A DNA stretch of 64,000 bases from Echinococcus granulosus. Taxonomy: Eukaryota; Platyhelminthes; Cestoda; Cyclophyllidea; Taeniidae. Within the stretch, counting starts at the first letter, position 1. Every line of letters begins with the position of its first letter. The position numbers were made by a program, and so were the translations under genes. The stretch is from the NCBI RefSeq assembly GCF_000524195.1, contig NW_020170437.1:9525-73524 (forward strand). The letters are read 5' to 3'. Under the pieces are notes generated by a model, which was not told the origin of the DNA, did not search any database, and saw nothing but the letters and a program-made list of their open reading frames with translations. This document shows, one piece after another, positions 39,201 through 51,653 of the stretch.

Positions 39201-42200
39201 TGCTCAGCATCTTTATCTCCTGAATAGCTAAAGACTCAAGCATCTGATCGTTTCAATGAGTACTTGTACAAATGGGCAGCTAATGCGATCTTATCTATAT
39301 CGTTTTTTGCTTTGTAGGGTACTTTGAAGGGTTTTGACAACGTCATCAACCTGATTGTCAACGACAGCCATGAGAGAGTCTTCAGTCCGGATCGCGGAGT
39401 AGAATGTGTGCCTCTGGGGCTGTATATCATTCGTGGTCAGAATGTGTAGGTCATTTACTTCTTCTAACCGTTCTGAAAACTATTTCACCTTATTGTGCAT
39501 TACAGTCATTAGCTTTGGGTCGCTAATAACCGCCTCTCTAGCTACCCCAGATTGCAAAACTTTTGGTTTTGGTGTCGTCTTCAATTTATCGTCAAATTTT
39601 GGCACAGGTTGTCTTTACGCGACTGGTAAAAGCCTCTTAGCACGCAATTTAACGATTCAAATTTAGTGAGAATGTTAGGAATCACATTTGTCACGCATTC
39701 TAGTTGAAACACTTTCTTGAAACTATACATTAGGAAATTAGTGAAATGAGAGAATATGCATCTTTTTCCTTGCGTTTTTTGGGCTTGCACCCCATTCTTG
39801 CTGCCTCACTGGATGCTGCTGCTACTTCAAGTGATTTAAATCGCTTGCATACGTTCCTCGAACGTTTTTTACCTCTTCCTAGGCACAGGCAGTGCGAAAT
39901 GTCGGCTCAGTTACTTCCCTCCCATTGCCATAGTGGGATCGAATTGTATGTATTTTTAGCTTAAAATGCTGGCTACAAAAATACAGCTACTGGTGTTTAA
40001 AATTATTTGCTACTTCCTTATTTTTAAACACGACAATTTGGAAGAACCAGATTAGCGAAATAATCACAGAGCTTTTGACCTATTGAGGTGAATGAAATGC
40101 TTATCTGACGAAAATTAAGTTTATTTTCAATTTTTGTAGGCAAGCTACATTGATTTAAAATCCACTAATAGTAGCCATATTTTTAATGTTTCGCCTAATT
40201 TGTCATTTGTGGATTCAGCGACAATAAAGGAATTTAGAGGAAAATGCGTGCCTTTCCATTGGGTTCCGCCGTGGAGCCACCTTTCTGTTGTGTGACCGAA
40301 CACCGCACCATAAAAAGCTGACCCAGCACTCGGATTACTTTCGTTTGCCTATTTGGTGAATATCAGTCTTCCCCTCCGTTTTAGTATTTCTCTTCGGGGA
40401 AAAGTGCTAATATTTTATACGCTGAGGAACAATTATGCTAACACCTGAAACCATTCATATTTAGCTAATTTTCCCCCAATTCAATATTTTGCAGTACCCA
40501 TACATCCACATTCGTCGTAGGGAGCTAAAAATCTCAACAAATACATTTTGTGAAAAAACCCATTTGGGCTTGATTGTCAGACGTTAATAAAATGCACTTT
40601 CATGCCGTGCCTGGTGCCACTTGATGGTTCCTAACATTTTCCACATACTTTCTTCTGAAGAACGCTTCTAGGTGCTACGCGTCAGGAAATACCTTTCTAC
40701 AGTGAGCCTGTTTGATGTGTAAATCAAGAAGGAAATAGTCCAGTAAAAGTAACGAAATATGTGCCTTGGTCTGATGCGATAATGCAAACTTCTTTAAACT
40801 CACCCCTTCTTTACAATTTTGATCAAATGTAACTATTACATCTAGGTTTACATATTTCCTACTTCCATTTTGCGTCGCATAGGTGTGAAAAGTCTTTTGT
40901 CCCCATTCTCCATTAATAGCTTAAGAGTTCCGATCAAAGTTTTGGTGGTCTGTACGCATGCATTACTAGTTCCCTGTTAGTTAGAGTTCTCCTCCTTATC
41001 ACAAAGTCCCATTTCAACCCGGAAGATGTGATTTGAGTTTGTCTGCTTTTCAAGCCGAATTTAACTTGGTTGCAAAGCTGTGGAAGCCCCTTGTAAGGAA
41101 TGCATAGCAGAACGTACCATCCGAAATTTATTGAGCAAATACGATTCTGGTGATAAATCGACAAGCGATGATGACACATTGGGTTCGTGAAGCCTGCGTT
41201 CCTGATCCGAGTGGTGAATTATGTGCTGCTATCGGTTGAAAAAAAGTGGAGGGTTAACGTGTCAAGAACCGTAGTAGTGCTTATCACGAATAGTGAAACA
41301 TTTGGTCCACATCTGGATGTGACTTGCATTAACAGGTAACAGTTAATAAGCTTTAAAGACTACCTGTTTGTTATTGCACTTAGACTATTTACCGACTGAT
41401 TACCTGACTTGGGATGAGAAATAACTTGTACTGCACCATTTGTTGTGTAAACGAACACATCGTCGACCATCTGCAAATGCTCCACTCACCACCCAACCTA
41501 CGCTTCTGAGGTTTGCACCAGTTCACTCCCAGAAGACTATGCCTTGGCCCTGTGTGTGTAGTGAAGAGAGGTAGATACTGGTTCATCACCCTCCATATTA
41601 CCTAGACGACATTTCTCCAAATGATTGCCACCTTTTTCTAGCATTTGCTAATCACATGCAAAATGGATAGGTGAGAAATCACACTGAGATAGAAACGGAG
41701 GTGGGTATTGGTGAATTGTTTGTTGTTAAAGACAGAAGTACCTAAGTGAAATTGGCAATCTAAAGTCTCGTTGGGAGAAGACCATAGGTTATGGTGGTGA
41801 TTGCTCTCACAAGTACAATATTTTCTGTAGTTTTTTGCATTTATTTAATTTCTATCACAAAGACCGTGCAAACTAACTTGGTTATATTTTGCCGTTACCA
41901 TTACATTAATAACCCACAATCACTGAGCTTTACCAGATTTGTGGCATATCATCTAACTGTAAGCAGACTAACTTTCCCTTACGAAATTGTTCGTTTTGGT
42001 CTGTTAAATCCCAGTATTATTTGTGGTGGGACCTTGAGGTGAGGTGGTGGTGCGAGACAACTTTTGCATTTCTATTGTCTTTTTACTGGCATAAATGATG
42101 AAAGGGTGTCTCCTCAAGTATATCACGATTTCTTCTCCATTTATGGTGTACTACGTTATCCCTTTGGGCCGTTGATTGAACATCTTGCGATCAGCTGTCA

Positions 42201-45200
42201 CTTTATCACTTTTGTGAGTGGTGGATGCGTCCGGGCTTCAAGCTTGCAATTCAGCGCGGTCTCTTGTTTTGGGATTTGTATCTTTTAATTTTCACACTTT
42301 CTTTTTATTTTCGGAGAAATGTGAGTATCATTACTAAATACTTAGATTAAGTGGCAAATGGGAGTTTATTTTTGCGACTTTGGGTCCTTTTTGGTACTAA
42401 TACCCGAGAATAGCAATGTCTGCATCGTCCAAAATATCCCGCTTTCAGCACAGATGCTATCATCTATTTCAGAAAATAAGTTTGCTTCTCCATTGTTTTG
42501 AAGCTTTACTTCGTGGTTTTGATCCTATTTTGACATGGCGGAATGAAGGGTTTATGCTGCTGTTTCATTATTTACAGTCTCCGAAAAACTAGGTGCGTGC
42601 GAGTCTCCCAGCTTGGTCTCCTGCCCATTTGTCGAGCTATGTGTTGTCGCATGCCTCAAACAATCGTTGCGGCAATGATACTATCAGTGCTGCTTCTTAT
42701 CGTGGTTTTGTGTCCCCTACTCAGTTATAATCGAAAACTTTTATTCAGACTGTATTATTCAATCATCCGTATCCACTGTCTTGTCCTTCCTCTACTCGCG
42801 TTGTCGCAAACCATTGGCCGTAGGCGTCATTTATACGCATACAAGCGTGTTCAAAAGACCTTTTCGTTCTACGGCGCGGAGAACAGTTCGATGCCTTTCT
42901 CTTTTTGAATCTTTTCATCAGTTGATCATGTTTTTTTCTTATGTTTCAACAGGATTTTCAATACATTTGAACTTTGATCTAGGTATATTTGCTAATGGCA
43001 AATTTCCCAACTACTCGCTGCATTCCATCCTTCTAATTGTCACAGAACAGAGTCTGGTTTCTTTGTTAGTCATCTAAAGCAAGTTATGTATGGTTTTATG
43101 GTCCATCCATCATCGTGAACGTTGTTGAATCATATTGGTGGCTCATAAACCTCATTTTGATCTCGGTCTCTCTCCCGAACGTTATCTTCTGAAAATCTTG
43201 TGCTTTTCGTAGCAATAAAATATGTCACTGGCTTCTGCGCAATTAACCACTCTTAAACCGTATAGAATTGGGATGCAAAGATTCGTGGATTATCTGTATT
43301 CATCTAGTCTTGTTGGGCAACAACAAACTACGCTTGTTCCTTGTATTTTAATGGAAATTGCTCTGTAATTTGCGATAGATTCCTTCCGTTATTCTGTAAT
43401 CAAATACAAAAAATTTTTTTCTGAAAGCTGCACTGTTCTGCACCAATCAAATGATACCGTTAGGATAACTTAGCTAAAGGCTTAGTGATTGGATCTATGA
43501 GAAGCACTTTTTTAACTACCGGTAATTTAATGCATTCAATGGACAGTTTCTTTGTACATCTGCGTAATAGCCTTGCCTTATTATTACTTACTGGCTGAAT
43601 TTGTGTTGGTATTTAAATACTTTTAAGCTGCCAACTGTTTCGGCACTTCGTAATTGGATGCCGAATTTATTTTGCCTCAACGCTTCCGGTATAATGTCAG
43701 CAGGAGTGGTTTTGAGGCGACTGAACTCCCCTCTTCGGGACACTAGAGGTGTCTAGTTTTGTAAATCCTTGGCTCAGCACTCCTTAGACGGACTTTTAAA
43801 ACAACCGGTTTGTGTTACTGCCCCTAGCACATACATATGCACGTACAAGAGGTTTGCCCTAATTCATGGTGTTATTAGTAATGATGAACAGAAAATTGTT
43901 TGTTGCTACATCGGTGGTTATTGGCAGCACATCATGGCAGTTACAATAGTACTCATCTCCCCTCCACCTATCTCTCTCTCATCAGCCTGCTTGCAAGCCC
44001 GAATTAGGCACTCGATAGTGTGAGGTGAACAACTGAGTATGTACGCACTCATGCCTTGTGACCAACTCACCGTCACCGTCTCCATCTTCACAAACGTTAG
44101 CGACAATACCGTCAGTTGTCTCTTGGGCCTGCCCATACTACTTTTTTGTTTGTGATGGTGTGCGCATGTGGGGAAAATCTCCACAATGTTTGTAGCGATG
44201 CTGATCAATCCCTCAAAGTCGATTTACCGCACGTCCTTTGTAGTCAAAGGAGCAGGTTCTTAGATGCTTATTACTTTTCATCCTCCTCCACATGCCTCTC
44301 AAAAAACTCACCTTTACTCCAAGGCGATAATACAACGAATTCAGTAGGCCTCTCAGCCAATGTGCTGATTTGTTTCGAACGGAACGAGTGCTTTCTATAC
44401 TTGTAGAATCCGATAAACTAACCCTAAAGGTCCAAAGGTGTGTCATTGTGTTTGCTGTTTATGAAGAAGGGGAATGAGGATAACGTAAGGTAATCATTCC
44501 CCGAGCGGCACAGTGAACTAGGATATGGAATTTATTGGTGTATACACACAAATATGCTCATTTGATATTGATGATGATGAATGCTAAATGATCTTCCAAT
44601 CTACTTCTATCTTGCCATCTGTCAACGCTACCAGCTGGTGTCACTTTCATGCACGATCATGGTAAAAGTAACATCTCTCAATTAGTGTGTGTTATTGGTA
44701 TACACCTTGTCCGCATTCGTGCACTGTAGATATTGTAATCATCACTTCTCTTTATTGCATTGTCGCCGATGCATCTAAGGGAATGGCTTTACTTTTTGGG
44801 ACTTTCCTGAATCGACTTTACATGACTTACAGCAGCTGGTGGGAAAAGCTCCGCCTGCTATTTGCATGCGGGTGGAGCTTGAGCATTTGTGAGAACTCCT
44901 TGTGTTAATGTTTTGACGTCGGCCTCATGTGCTGCTGTAGGGCTACGATGCCCACTCACTCCTAAGCTCTTTACATCCCTGTGACGACGATGGAATGATA
45001 GTAGTAATTAATTCAGGTTTTTTTTTCCTACATTGTGCGTAGAAAATTGCGCTTCTGTTAGTTCCACCTCTTATTCCGAACCGTGGAATCGAGTGGCAGT
45101 GAACACGCACTTTATAATCGGTCTTCAATATCGCTCAATATTTTTAGCGTTGATTGGAATTTTCTTGTACCATTAGTGAAAACCGCGCCTCACTCCTGAC

Positions 45201-46048
45201 TCCACAGTTGCTGTGGTGCGGACTGGGCTTGTTAGCAATATGCCGCAAGCAGTAGCCTTAGGGAAAGATAAAATGCAGGGTATGTTAGCCATAAGGTGAC
45301 AAGCGAAATGCTTTACTTGCTTCTCATGCTAACGGCCATTCGTCTCTCCCAGCCATGTGTTATTTTATGACAATGTAGTATCAATTTTTAACCCTGTTCA
45401 GAATTTGGTTTTATTACAACGTCTATTGTACTTTACCTTTGTGTACTGGTATGTTAAGAGACACCTCAGATGTTTGGTTTTATTGAAAAGTCTAGGAGAG
45501 TGAATTTTTTATTTTTCGGGAGTTATATAACTGATTAGTTCTTTGTCCCCGTCCAATCCGCAAAGCGGCGCCGCACCCGGGTGCCATTAATCACTAGGTT
45601 GAACCAGATGTGGAAACATTTATTAATCAGGTAAAATTACAATTGCTAGCAAACTCGTAGACTCGGTGTTTTTTCCCGTCAGGCAAAACAACGTTGCATT
45701 TTACCTGCTTGATGCATCAGAATTTAATGTGTTTAATGTTCCCTCATGATCAGTTGATTTCCTCCCTTTTGTGCATGAATTTCGACTGCGCCATACCAAA
45801 GGTGGCGGCTGAAGATCAGATTCTGTTTTTTTCAAGACCTTAATGCCTTCCTTGGGTGGAGGCGGAAACGTGTGTTTGACGACGCATCTTCCGACAAATG
45901 CAAATGGGACTATTGGATGTAGTCCCTATTCGTACATACCTTTACTCCTTCTTTCAGCGCCGTTGTTGGGGAGGTTGACGAGGACCTGGACAGCCGTGTC
46001 GATTTTGAAAATCTTCGTGCAGAGCCCTTAAATCCCATTATTCATTAA
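30206..46048 (+). CDS. LSM8: U6 snRNA-associated Sm-like protein LSM8
   Basis: Exons are 30206-30236, 32962-33002, 39318-39445 and 45958-46048. Their phases (1, 0, 2) join without error to 291 nt, or 96 residues, the same length as human LSM8. Exon 1 gives MASELEAYVG. Exon 2 gives VVNIITSDGHSIV. Exon 3 carries Sm1 and Sm2, with GFDNVIN (D31, N35) and the IIRGQN motif (R63, G64). Exon 4 gives AVVGEVDEDLDS and ends LRAEPLNPIIH. LSM8 replaces LSM1 in the nuclear LSm2-8 ring, which binds the 3' oligo-U of U6 snRNA and supports U6 stability and splicing. The three introns are about 2.7, 6.3 and 6.5 kb, extreme for so small a reading frame. No convincing nested gene was found in them. Confidence 0.93.
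30237..32961 (+). other. LSM8 intron 1
   Basis: 2725 bases, GT-AG. Several 60-90 codon ORFs occur on both strands, without recognisable motifs. No gene called. Confidence 0.7.
33003..39317 (+). other. LSM8 intron 2
   Basis: 6315 bases from GTAAGT to TTTGTAG. It is AT-rich with scattered short ORFs and no coding signature seen. A short imperfect tandem of gaaacggact units lies at about 33230-33262. Confidence 0.7.
39446..45957 (+). other. LSM8 intron 3
   Basis: 6512 bases from GTAGGT to CTTTCAG. The longest internal ORF is 42543-42908 (121 codons, ATG start, hydrophobic middle), with no recognised family. No gene called. Confidence 0.7.
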
Positions 46049-46261
46049 ACAAGCCACCTGTGCCAGGCGTGTATCAACACCTACATGCATATCCACTGGA
46101 GTATCTGTAACATTTTCATATATGCTGGAAAAGGTGTTATTAGTATAATTTTATACGACTGACGTTGCGTTTGAAATTTTTGCATTTATTGTGCAAACTG
46201 AATTGATGGTTTTTAAATGTAGGATTCTGAGATTTTGTGAGTTTTCATTTGCAACCAAACA

Positions 46262-46267
46262 AATAAA
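46262..46267 (+). terminator. Polyadenylation signal, LSM8
   Basis: AATAAA lies about 214 bases after the LSM8 stop, in AT-rich sequence. Confidence 0.45.
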
Positions 46268-49200
46268 AGGTAAAAAAACACATTTAAACCTTTAGTGATA
46301 CTAATTAGTGGCTTTGATTATGTTTCAGTGCCCATATGAGTTTTTTTTCAAGAATAATTTTTGGAGCTTTACTTGTTGAACCGCAGAATGAATCTTCCTG
46401 TCTCCTTAACTTTATTCTCTTCAGTAATCGCTGGAGTGAGACGTTCAAGGACTCATCGCTGGTCATCATAATGCTGTGACTTGGCACTTCATGCCGCTTT
46501 AAATAACACTCTTGCCAAGCTGTGAATTAATATGAAAGCGCTTTTCACGGCGTCTTCACGACGCTTTTCACATTATTAGATCGGGTTTCGGAAAAGAAAG
46601 CCTTCTTGGACGCTTCGTTTTGCTTTTGAAGGATGCACTTAGGTAAAATTGTTGGCTATTCTCGTTAAATTGTCTTAAAAAGTGAGGTCTGTATACTGTT
46701 GGTGGAAGAGTAAGTGGCCATAAGTGGAGTCGTGTGATTCCATTAGTAAATTTTTTTACAAGCATGCTGTCAATTTGAGTGGTTATTTGCGACATTGTTC
46801 AATTATCCATTTACTGAAGGGGGAAATGATCACCGCCAACAAACACGTGCGCATTGAGGTTTTATTTGTTTTGCTTTAGTGCCTCTTCTTGTTGAGACTA
46901 TTTTCGGCGTAATTTTGCATGAGCTTGCACATTGAACACCAAATCGTGTCCGAGCTATTTCTTAAACCGGTCATGAAATTGAAATTTCCTAATGCTGTCC
47001 ATATTGGTAAAAAAATGGGCGACTGTTACAACGCCACAACAATATAATATGGAAAATCCACCAGCACGATCATAAAGGTCGTCCAGTGTTGTGCTCCTCC
47101 TCTACGTTCATGGTGAAATCCAAACTATCTACCGTTGTCGGTGTAGCATGTAGGCCGTAAAAAGTTTTGAAAAAATTCGCGTAAAGTACTGCATAAAGTT
47201 GAATTTTTTTGATTTTGAAAAGGTACTTGTCTTAATGCTGATTTGTGGTCGGCTGTCATAAAGTCTTCTATTAGTAAGAAATACGGGTAATTGGTGGTAT
47301 TTTCTTTCAAATCGTTGGTTGCTTGTGGCCTTAATCACAAGATTTTCATCATAAAAATGCATTTTCAACCGACGTACGCATATCGTTATGACAAAAGGTG
47401 TTTAGCATGCTAACGGGTGGAGAAAAAATCGCCCTTGATCTGATTGAAATACCTCTCTGTGTGTGCATTCTTGACCATATGTTGTCTGCGGGCTTCCTAC
47501 TTCTTTCAAACTTCATTTTGATCACTATCTCGATCATGAACTTGTGGCATGTGAGTGGGGGGTAAGCTTTACCACTTCAGCATGTTTACCCACTTGCGTC
47601 GCGAGTATTTTCAAATATACTCCAGGTTCAGTCTCAACATCTCATTTTCTTGGGCACCATTTTCCGCCTTATCTATGTTCCAATTAGACTGGAGGCAAGG
47701 AATCGGTATTTGGTGAAGCGGTTAACATAAACACGAGGACCGCTAGTTATTGCAGACGCTTTTATTCAGCATGGACGCACACGAAAGGGGGTGGATATAC
47801 GCAAGAAATTTGCAGAAGCACATCTCTAACATTGATTAACAGCCTTTTCACTGTTGTTGCCCTCCATTTCTACTATTATTACTTCTTTTGTGGCAGAACT
47901 TTGTTTTCTTTCTATCAAATGGCAATCATTTGCATGGGCGGCTAGGGAGGGACATATGGATGCTGCCTACGTTTGCTTGCGTGCATTGCAGTGGTGGTAT
48001 AAAGGGCACACAAAGTGTATATTTTTGTCGAGATATGGATAAAATAACGTTAAAATGCGGATGTTTGCACGAGCATGTTCTGCCAAAAATATATTTCGCT
48101 TGAAATGTTCACGAAAATGAATTCTGGAACTTATACCACTTGTCAACTGCGAGGTTCTCAAGATGTGATAATTCGGTTTGAACTTTTATCCCCAATATGG
48201 TTAGCAATGTTTTTATGCTTCAATTTTCGGCCGTTAAATCATTTTAGATGAAGATAGAACCCTTTTAATCCCGGGGTTTTTATAACTTAAACACTCCCGT
48301 AAAGTGGTCAAAGATTTACGGCGATAGATAAAAGAAAGCTGTTTTTTGCTGAAACGTAATTCTAGAACCCCAGGACATTAGCACAGAAAGGAAGTTGGTC
48401 TGTTTTAATTTTGAGGCCAAAGCAAGTCCTGGCCACTTATGCCTGCAGAAGAGTAAGTGAAATTTGAAGCTGAACCCCACAATAAGATTGGTACTGTCGG
48501 AGAAGCCGTCCCCAATTCTATCCGTTCGTCATGTTGTGGTGGCTGTTAATTTTTTGCGTTTTTTTTTCTGCCAGCACTTGTTGACATCTAAAATCTACAT
48601 GCTCTTCATTAGGACCATTCCACTGAATCAGGAAAAGGCCATTCCTTTTTTACATTAAGCGTAATAACCGGAGGCAATAAATTAATGATGGTACTACCCG
48701 CCATTTGGGAGACAGTATCTGAACGCAGTACAATATCTCAGGGCTCCTTCTTATTTAATAATGTTTTAGGAGGAGAAAAAGCGACAGCTTCTCTCGCTCG
48801 TATGCCCAGCTGAGGTATAAGAGCTATAAAAGTGTATTTTATTGTGTACCACAAAAGAGGAAGTAATTAATAAACGAATAAAAAGTCAGACAGCAATAAA
48901 GGTTTGGAATTGAGGTGATGCAGAAAAAATCGAAATAACCGCCGACTGGTCCGTTCCATTCGCATCAAAGGCATAGTCCGACATTGCCCAAGTAGTGTTA
49001 ATTATGGGTGTGAAATAATGCCCTGAATGTAAAAAATAGTCACCATAGCAGCCGATAAGTGATGCAAACTCCTTCATTAGCCGCATTTTTGGTTTGAAGA
49101 TTATGTGTAAGCAATATTTGCAATGTTATACAAATAGTGTAATACGTCCAGCTCTGCATCACTATACCTTGCATTGACCGAAGATCAGGAGAGTGATGAT

Positions 49201-51389
49201 ACTTCTCATGGTGATTTTATGATATTACATAGTTACTATTGTTCTGATATTGTGGACAGTGGAGGAGATCGTCAGTGAATGCTCACAAAACATTTTCGAG
49301 GTGGTCTCCTTAGCTTTACATCTTTATGTAAATTGAACTGTTAAAATCGCAATGCATTCGCGGCTGAACCCCACAATAAATTCAAGGAAGTGTTTTTCTG
49401 TAACCCTAGGCCCTTTTCAGGACTGCAACTAGCTATGGGCGTTTTAAGCTTGTAGGAAATGGATCACAGGGTGTATTTACTGTGATAACGGATAGGTGTG
49501 TCTTTCTATATGGAAATTGAAGTATTTGGCACTTTTTCCGAAAAATATGTCTTTAAGTAGAATTACCTACATGCACGGGTATTTATGTAGTTGACATGGA
49601 CAGGCCGCATCTTATATTGCGTAATATCTAGTCCACCTAATGCCAAATGCCCGCTTTGTTTTCGATTTGGAAACGAAAAAAAAAAATTGAATACCTGGAA
49701 TTTTGCACTGATGAAAGCAACTAAAGATTGGCTACATTTTATAACTGCTTTGGCAAGTAGTTTCTGTTTTATGTTAAATCTTTAGCACATTTAAAAGTAT
49801 TTTTCGGTATTTACGTAAAAAAAATTGTGCAAATCTCCACTCACAATCGCACATCAGATGAAGGATTCACGACTGAAATAAACGGGAGATATTGGTCACA
49901 TCTACTTGGGTTAGCACGCGCAGGAGACATTGTTTAGAAGAGCTTAAACTGTTTGTCATGTGCCTGATGTTCATTAAAAAGTGCTTCTGCGAGAGTAGTC
50001 CAAACGCACAGTCAGGATGTTTTTTTTCGTTTACATAGAAGTGGCTAGTCAATCCGATTGGTCTTGTGGCTTGTCAATTGGTAGTAGCCTGGCATCGTCA
50101 ATGTTTCTGAGTTGTTGGTTATGGCACCAAAGTAATTTCTTTACAACATGGAGTGGTAGGATTCACAGGCTACTGCTCTAGACAGATGCTCGTTGTTAGT
50201 TTTTCTATCTACATGGATAATTATTCGTCTGACAGAAACAGTGGTGGAGTTCTGAGGGCTCTGATGCTCTATTTAAGTAATCAGCTCATAGGTGCGCAAA
50301 ATGACGAGCAAAAGCAATTCCTCGAATATTCAGCAAGCCTTCATTCATTCAAAACCATGAGGATATTTACTAGCTCAAATTATCAAATCATGTTACAAAA
50401 TAATGCTAGCATATAAGGTCGTCTCTGTAACTGTGTGATCCCTCTCACAACTACCAGCCTACTTAAACTGGCTGTTGAGAGTGGTGTGTCAAACATTGTA
50501 TATGACGAGTAAAAGCTAATTTTACTTTTATAAGGAGTGGTGATTGATGCGATTTAAGCAAAATACGGGTGAACGCTCAATTTACATACTTTAATTAATT
50601 AACATTGTTGACTCAAGCTGAACCCGTTTGGCCTCTCCTTTTGCGAAGAGTTTTTTCGTCCCAAAAGTCATGCAGATAATGCGCGATCACCCCAAAAAAC
50701 ACGTGTGATTGCGGTCGTTGGCTTAGGCACAGAGCGGTGTCGATTGCGGCTCTTCGTAACTCCTGTCCAGAGTATCCGACGCGGCTAAATAATTACCGCC
50801 GTTTTTTACGACAAGTGCCAGGGCATGCGAACGAAATAGCACTATGCAGGTTTGAAATCAGGTCCAAACGAAATACCCCCCACTAGCTCACGCAAAATAT
50901 TCTTGCAATTAAAATTTTTAGAATTTATTGAGTTATCTTTAATTTTATGCATCATGAGAATTCGAATAAATTTGGGTGAAAACCTCGCCCTTTTTAATGA
51001 GAGCTTCCACGGGCCGACGTACGAAGACTGTAGTGAACTCGGCTTTAGTTAGATAGATTGCGTTTTTTATGTATCTAAAATCAAAATCCTTGGAACTCCA
51101 TGCACCGAATGAAGATTTCTAGACCCAGGTGTCTGAACTTATTAACCATCAGAGCAAGCATCTGCTTTTGCTTCCCCTCGTTATTTCCTCCTCATGAGGC
51201 CAGCTATACAGCCTAGTTTTTATTAACACTATTTGTAAACAAAATATTTGTTGAATCTTTGACAATCAAGTACCAATTCATGTCTATCATGAAACTTTTA
51301 GCTGCTTACCCTTAATCATAATTAAAACTTAAATTAGGTTGACTCCTTGAATTACTACAACTATTTAAGTGGATGAAATTAAGGATTCA
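46268..51389. other. Gene-poor spacer
   Basis: No coding region was supported on either strand. ORFs up to about 87 codons occur at chance level. A 17-base exact direct repeat is listed separately. Confidence 0.45.
48469..49379 (+). repeat. Two exact 17-base copies of a short repeat
   Basis: The 17-mer gctgaaccccacaataa occurs at 48469-48485 and again at 49363-49379, same orientation, 894 bases apart. An exact 17-base match is unlikely by chance in this interval and suggests fragments of a dispersed repeat. The flanks do not align over a long distance by eye. Confidence 0.45.
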
Positions 51390-51653
51390 TCAACTATTGT
51401 CCCATAGCAGACCTAAATGTTGATTGAGACCAGTGCCAAAGGAAGCAGTGGAATTGTTGGTCTCCCTACCTGTCAAGCCAAGTAAAGTTTCATCATTGGG
51501 TACACGAATAAAGAAATCCAAAGGGGTACGGTGTTCGGGTTGCCTATATCCAAAACGAAGTGTGCTTTTTGTGCCTTCATAAAAGCCCCGAGTCCGGGAA
51601 GAGTGAGCAGACTGTGGGGTACTCAAAAAGTATCCCAATAAAATTAAAAACAT
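51390..51653 (-). CDS. Candidate small secreted peptide, unknown
   Basis: This is a minus-strand reading frame of 87 residues from ATG at 51653 to TGA at 51390. It begins MFLILLGYFLS, a short hydrophobic signal-peptide-like stretch followed by TPQSAHS, a plausible cleavage region. The remainder is polar with several single arginines, an LRFG at residues 32-35 and an NNST sequon. A good acceptor (TTTTTAGCTCTTGCAG) lies about 22 bases before the ATG. A donor-like ACAG/GTAGGG occurs after residue 62, and a minus-strand AATAAA lies at 51219-51224. I do not recognise a family. LRFG is followed by Tyr-Arg, not a basic pair, so it is not a standard RFamide precursor. It may be a chance ORF or an exon of a larger gene. 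Confidence 0.3.
   Translation of the reverse strand: MFLILLGYFLSTPQSAHSSRTRGFYEGTKSTLRFGYRQPEHRTPLDFFIRVPNDETLLGLTGRETNNSTASFGTGLNQHLGLLWDNS

Noticed and set aside
39506..39666. Open frame after an AG that could follow LSM8 exon 3
   Set aside because: It does not resemble the LSM8 C-terminus; the exon at 45958-46048 matches it closely and in phase.
48886..49086. 66-residue minus-strand ORF with ATG
   Set aside because: No acceptor, signal peptide or family pattern; length is at chance level.
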